24,046 nt of DNA from Amoebophrya sp. AT5.2 (Eukaryota; Sar; Dinophyceae; Syndiniales; Amoebophryaceae). Numbering within the stretch: position 1 is the stretch's first letter; the number at the start of each line of letters is the position of its first letter. The notes under the pieces are model-generated. The model saw nothing but the letters and a program-made list of their open reading frames with translations, made no database searches and was not told where the DNA came from. Below are positions 21,101-24,046 of the stretch, one piece after another. The stretch is taken from the NCBI GenBank assembly GCA_005223375.1, contig RXOD01004326.1:1-24046 (forward strand). Reading direction: 5' to 3'. The translations under genes and the position numbers were made by a program.

Positions 21101-22652
21101 CGAAGTCGGGGCGACGCACAACGACATCAAGCCGGGGAACGTGCTCGTGCGCCCCCGGGGAAAAGAAGGGCTCAAAAATCTGGCCCACTTGCAGGACCGC
21201 GAGCGACGGCGGAGAATCGATGCGGCGAAGCGAGGTGGAGTTCCGGGGGAGGCGGAGTTCGCGTATGGCCGGCGCAGCGTCACCCTGGAGGTGAAGCTGA
21301 TTGATTTCGGCATTGCGACAGCCATTCCAGCCGCGGGCCACTCTTTGGGAACCGTGGGGAAGATCACGACCTTGTGGTACGCACCTCCGGAGACGCTGTC
21401 GCCGGAGTGCGCGAATCAGGATTTGTCGGCGAATGGATTGACGCGCTCGGTTCCAGCGAACGATGCCGCGTGCTACTTGTCTTCTCCGGGGGGACTACAG
21501 CTTCACCCGCTCCCAGCGGCGAGAAGCGCTACAAGCGTGGCTCCGACAACTGCCCCGACAGGCGCCGCTCCTGCACCGCAACCCGGACAACCACAAACAC
21601 TGTTGGCGACGAAGGAGGGGCGGGAAAAAATCGACGTGTGGATGCTGGGCGCCACGCTAATGGAGTTGTTCCTGTTGCAGGGGACCACGTTGGCGAGTTG
21701 CGTCACCCAGGGATGCGCGATTTGCACCGATAATATGGTCACCGTGTTCGACCATGCGCTGAAGAAGAAACGAGAAAATGAGCAGGCCCATTGGGACCGC
21801 CTCCTCCCCACCCGGTCGGAGGGGTCGGAACGCGAAGGGCGGAACAGACGGTCCGCTCCCTATACATATTCGCGAGCTGCTGCTGCAGCGTCTGACGGCG
21901 AGGAGGGTGCACGACGAGAGAGGAATCGACGGGGGCATCACCTCCTGCGTGGCATGTCTGGGGGGAGCACCTGTGCCGCAGGAGGAGGACGGGCACGCTG
22001 GGGCGCCTCCTCGAACCCGTTTGACGATCACGAGTTTTTTCCGGCTGAGACTGGTGTGCACATGTCGACCTACCTCGACATGTACGAAATCGCCGCGGAA
22101 CCGCTGCTAACACTGTTGAACAGCATGCTCTCGCTGGACCCCGCCCGACGCCCGTCCATGGCTGTGATAGACCAAAAGCTCACCGGAATGCTCGACGAGG
22201 CGTTCCGTCGACACGGGAAGCTCCTGTTTGGGGAGGATTACAACGAGGACGCGTTTGCGGAGGAGCTCCACCAAATGTTTGCGCCACGCGTGCCGAGCGG
22301 AGGCTTCGAGGGAGGTAACGGGGGGGACCACGAGCGCGACGAGGAGGTAAGGGAGGGCAGCAAGAACAGCGCGGCTACGGTCATTTCGCTCGCCTCGACA
22401 AACAACGCGGTTAGCTCAGGAGACCCGGCTAGCTCTGTGGGCGAGCAGCAGACGCGAAATCAGGTTTTTTCGGAGGCAGACCCGCGTGGGCGGGCAGGAC
22501 GGTCAAGGAGGCATCGGGGGGGCGGCCGCAGTCCCCGGAATCGGCGGGCGCGGGGCGGTGACGAGGGGGGTACAGAGGGTGGAACAGGCGGATCGCCGCT
22601 CGAGAACAGGAGGGGCGGTGGCGGACGAAATGTGACGGCAAGAGCACAGTGA
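18159..22652 (+). CDS. Predicted secreted Ser/Thr protein kinase, atypical
   Basis: An intronless frame of 1497 residues. Residues 1 to about 26 form a classical signal peptide (hydrophobic core SFTLLSLQAVAA), pointing to entry into the secretory pathway. Residues about 30 to 880 match no family I recognise. The kinase C-lobe is clear: catalytic loop H987-ND-I-K-P-G-N (D989), DFG at 1049, an APPE (APE) motif at 1075 to 1078, helix-F DVW at 1159, and DPARRPSM. The HRD arginine is Asn, so it is a non-RD kinase. The N-lobe is not normal: an aC/b4/b5-like stretch is seen at about 880 to 930, but no glycine loop or VAIK lysine is evident before it. The C-lobe has two long low-complexity inserts, and the tail is RG-rich and basic. 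Alveolate rhoptry-type kinases are also secreted, but a relationship is only inference. Confidence 0.8.
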   Translation: MSVLCPFISTLLAGSFTLLSLQAVAAVTTAPHQQPDEDDSDVTTGPPDLAPRTPPCKTTPLDHWRAGSSGTGPGQGGGFRRQQAGKNSGSNTEIFTEGSTGVPNSPEPHQLGTPQTDFEGFSWQLDGPRYESDVRSCFSALLPNVATELKKSAARSCPDAASSAGDLRGSVYSGCTTNLDWEIALPTSCRHLDATSVPTLAEFSAEPVNVTADLMGIRIKHLEFAAPDEIMHELEKVLQRFPAASHGGFGGARAEYQGDSTSTPVPPVVPPTANEARQSFRLRAASVAWSLGAFLYRVTYRESVLDALWRSAEMDAVFRSAGRIALLPQLAKRDDIELFLHVSDARLLLEEMQVLVEKTKRRDYHSWFDWLIKDLAVFWDHLNRENTSASHAQARSSHRPFTFPQQQSPTERLSAAIAARGRDRWQTVNDLLAPIEMSGIEMSEDRRRQQTPCFRDLLWLLLSASRTDRARHLGAAAANRLSLDDSTVGTHMWAKDECSTIELRAFFNRSLIRDALKYYPSPAMREGLCRQFDHWRMRNHGKSGFFDAATGANPNPDVAARVPARLTITDRERDTLPVPHVMAYVRSNRLVLDCHGTVVKLSAEGAHEMYIQHLAQQAWEKMVVDGENPFLGLQWLKTKVDEEEEEGQGLGASRNLGTGSSWVWPTSPDAVFQLPATSPMGPPDARTNPFDDAYAVAVSMKPPPAPLLDFAGALSVCDLLPSAAATGTGASEVPLWELPIGSLQPILSQGRRLSSRRPSASSTCRASSVHSETRRNANPDVSPLSLGSETKVRRRLEEIERAPACRLALAQAAEKKKSDAVEDEDLCTAMEQLLTTPRERGPSIFSPTEAIIPVTPPPPTTSGNLLPVARREETAAVAALRDCYFEHESCGGTIGLRFKDVNEGVIGFEMERAAPGFQPMHDWLNIFCRPEAICGPREYHSTYRARYRGDAVEARQNAVYDGLMKLELAQQLAQALRFLHDEVGATHNDIKPGNVLVRPRGKEGLKNLAHLQDRERRRRIDAAKRGGVPGEAEFAYGRRSVTLEVKLIDFGIATAIPAAGHSLGTVGKITTLWYAPPETLSPECANQDLSANGLTRSVPANDAACYLSSPGGLQLHPLPAARSATSVAPTTAPTGAAPAPQPGQPQTLLATKEGREKIDVWMLGATLMELFLLQGTTLASCVTQGCAICTDNMVTVFDHALKKKRENEQAHWDRLLPTRSEGSEREGRNRRSAPYTYSRAAAAASDGEEGARRERNRRGHHLLRGMSGGSTCAAGGGRARWGASSNPFDDHEFFPAETGVHMSTYLDMYEIAAEPLLTLLNSMLSLDPARRPSMAVIDQKLTGMLDEAFRRHGKLLFGEDYNEDAFAEELHQMFAPRVPSGGFEGGNGGDHERDEEVREGSKNSAATVISLASTNNAVSSGDPASSVGEQQTRNQVFSEADPRGRAGRSRRHRGGGRSPRNRRARGGDEGGTEGGTGGSPLENRRGGGGRNVTARAQ

Positions 22653-23144
22653 ACAGAGATGTACGATTTTTTGCAACAGAACAAGCAAAGACACCTAGGT
22701 CCGAACCCGTGTCCATGCAGGTGCAGGTACAGCTCTTCAGTTCTAGAAATTAATATGCGTCGACGAGTCTTGTTGTACGACGAAGACGATGGAATAGGAA
22801 TTCTGCGAAAGAACCATACAAGTTGAAGTTTTTAAGCGATATTGTTTAAGTAGGATGGGGCACTGTACGCGCAAAGAGTCGCACTTTTCAAGCTCTTGCT
22901 AGCGTAAGTGATCCGTCTGCCGTAGTTGGTACTTCTCGCGGGTATCTCGCTTTGCTTTTTTGATTTGTTGCCTACCACACGCGCACACGGTCCGTCTTTC
23001 AGCACCGCGACCAAGGTAAAACAAGTATATATCAACGACGATTCAAAATCGAATGAGACCTCGTCGACAGGGCCAACCGTAGTGAAGAAATCTGACAGAC
23101 CAAATAGCGGTCGCTACAAAACAGAAGAGGAAGCAGGCGTGACG

Positions 23145-23344
23145 CGGGAGGGCTAAGCCCTCAAGGCTTTCCGCGCGGAGATATTAGCTGGGTACTTGCA
23201 GCCAGGCGCCTCCCGTAATGACGGCCATGAAAAGCACAACTCTAACTCACTGACTGATATTTACGATACGGGTCCTAGACCTACGTTAAACGTAAACTTA
23301 CAGAACTCTATGTGTCTGGAGGAGTTCCGGGGAAGGCCCCGGAA
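23145..23344. repeat. Cluster of short perfect inverted repeats
   Basis: GAGGGC-TAA-GCCCTC spans 23148 to 23162. GGTC-CTA-GACC spans 23271 to 23281. TACGT-TAA-ACGTA spans 23282 to 23294. TTCCGGGG-AAGG-CCCCGGAA spans 23325 to 23344. In addition CGGGAGG at 23145 pairs with CCTCCCG at 23209, enclosing a 71-nt unit that is an alternative to the first hairpin. It does not fit a tRNA cloverleaf. Confidence 0.6.
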
Positions 23345-23829
23345 AAGAGACTGACACGGGTAATATCAGCAGTAGCAAATTGAAACTTGCACTTAGCGGA
23401 CCCGTAACAGAAGTGTTCAGGCAGCTGCAAGTAGACGCACCAACTAGTTGTACACCTTCGGCGGAAGACTGTAACAGTGTTTATTATACAATTTTTTGAA
23501 ACACTAACACGAACAAAAACGTGCCGCGTCGGCGTAACGCGAACACGATATGCATTAACCTGCGTCGGCTGACGCTGCGTCTGCATGTATTACCACTTTC
23601 TTCAGAAATGCAGAAATGCTGTCTATATCTGGCGGCGCGGAAAACCCAACCGATTTGACTGTGCCAAGAAGGGAACCAAGTGTCCCAGCCCAGCGAGCAG
23701 AATTTGATCGAAATGTCGTTGTGATCATCTGCGAACTGTGTCCGTGTCGTACAGTCTATTGTTTCGAAAACGTGGACGATGCGCACTGAATTCGGTTCGA
23801 ATCCTAATCCGATGATGTTGATCCTGATC

Positions 23830-23858
23830 CGCTCTTATGCGAAGACACGCTCTTATGC
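23830..23858 (+). repeat. Direct repeat of 11 bases
   Basis: CGCTCTTATGC occurs at 23830 and again at 23848, with an 18-base period. A GATCCTGATCC doublet lies just upstream. Confidence 0.75.
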
Positions 23859-24046
23859 TTATGTTTCATTTGTGTGTGCCGGTACACTGAGGCTTGAACT
23901 CGGCGCTGCCGTAGGGCACCTAAAAGATACAAAAATGGGTGGTAGCTGTCCCAGGTGGTCTTTCTTTTTAGAATCCAGTATCCTCGTCCCGCGCGCGGCG
24001 TGCGATTAATAAAAAACTAATAAGCCGTTGCGGGGGCGGCGTGGTT

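Larger units (their letters stand above)
22653..24046. other. Gene-poor right end of window
   Basis: Nearly 1.4 kb without a convincing gene. Short frames at 22926 to 23156 (+, no ATG start), 23308 to 23586 (-) and 23484 to 23786 (-) show no recognisable domain. A cluster of perfect hairpins lies between 23145 and 23344. A small direct repeat occurs at 23830 to 23858. Confidence 0.55.

Noticed and set aside
22926..23156. Short frame with a hydrophobic start that looks like a signal peptide
   Set aside because: The start codon is TTG, with no ATG upstream in frame. No family is recognised and the stop falls in a hairpin.
23783..23812. tRNA B-box-like GGTTCGAATCC
   Set aside because: The T-stem has a mismatch, and no 7-bp acceptor partner or D-arm is found 60 to 70 nt upstream.

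Overview
This window is protist (eukaryotic) nuclear DNA. It has GC-rich coding exons, AT-richer introns with GT-AG ends (128 to 377 nt), and every recognisable gene on the + strand. The gene set (SRP54, ISD11, a polycystin-type channel, a secreted kinase) rules out a prokaryote and suggests a ciliated or flagellated protist. An alveolate (dinoflagellate or chromerid relative) is my best guess from the one-way gene order, the copia type and the compact introns, but no marker proves it.

Positions 1 to about 10116 are the 3' part of a large Ty1/copia-type LTR retrotransposon whose 5' LTR lies off the left edge. It has an intact gag (open to the left edge, stop at 2873) and an intact 2063-codon pol (2864 to 9055). 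Pol carries, in copia order, a retropepsin (DTG), an integrase with D,D35E spacing, a reverse transcriptase (FVDD) and RNase H. Gag and pol overlap by 10 nt. A CCCTTTT heptamer sits in the correct phase for -1 frameshifting inside the overlap. A long AT-rich 3' tail, a G-rich polypurine tract (9709) and a probable 3' LTR (about 9721 to 10116) close the element.

The element lies in the same orientation just upstream of the last three exons of SRP54 (10264 to 11454). No exon for the first two thirds of SRP54 is visible, so the element probably sits inside an SRP54 intron. The alternative is that it has cut the gene.

Downstream come a three-exon polycystin/TRPP-like cation channel with a C-terminal EF-hand region (12271 to 15835), a two-exon ISD11/LYRM4 iron-sulphur assembly gene (16710 to 17120) and an intronless 1497-aa predicted secreted Ser/Thr kinase with an atypical N-lobe (18159 to 22652). 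The last 1.4 kb has no convincing gene but holds a cluster of perfect short hairpins. The host genes have unrelated housekeeping, ciliary-type and secreted functions; nothing suggests a shared pathway.

The most interesting material is the retroelement (programmed frameshift signal, AN1-like finger in Gag, degenerate integrase zinc domain) and the atypical secreted kinase. All domain assignments are by eye; no database was searched.
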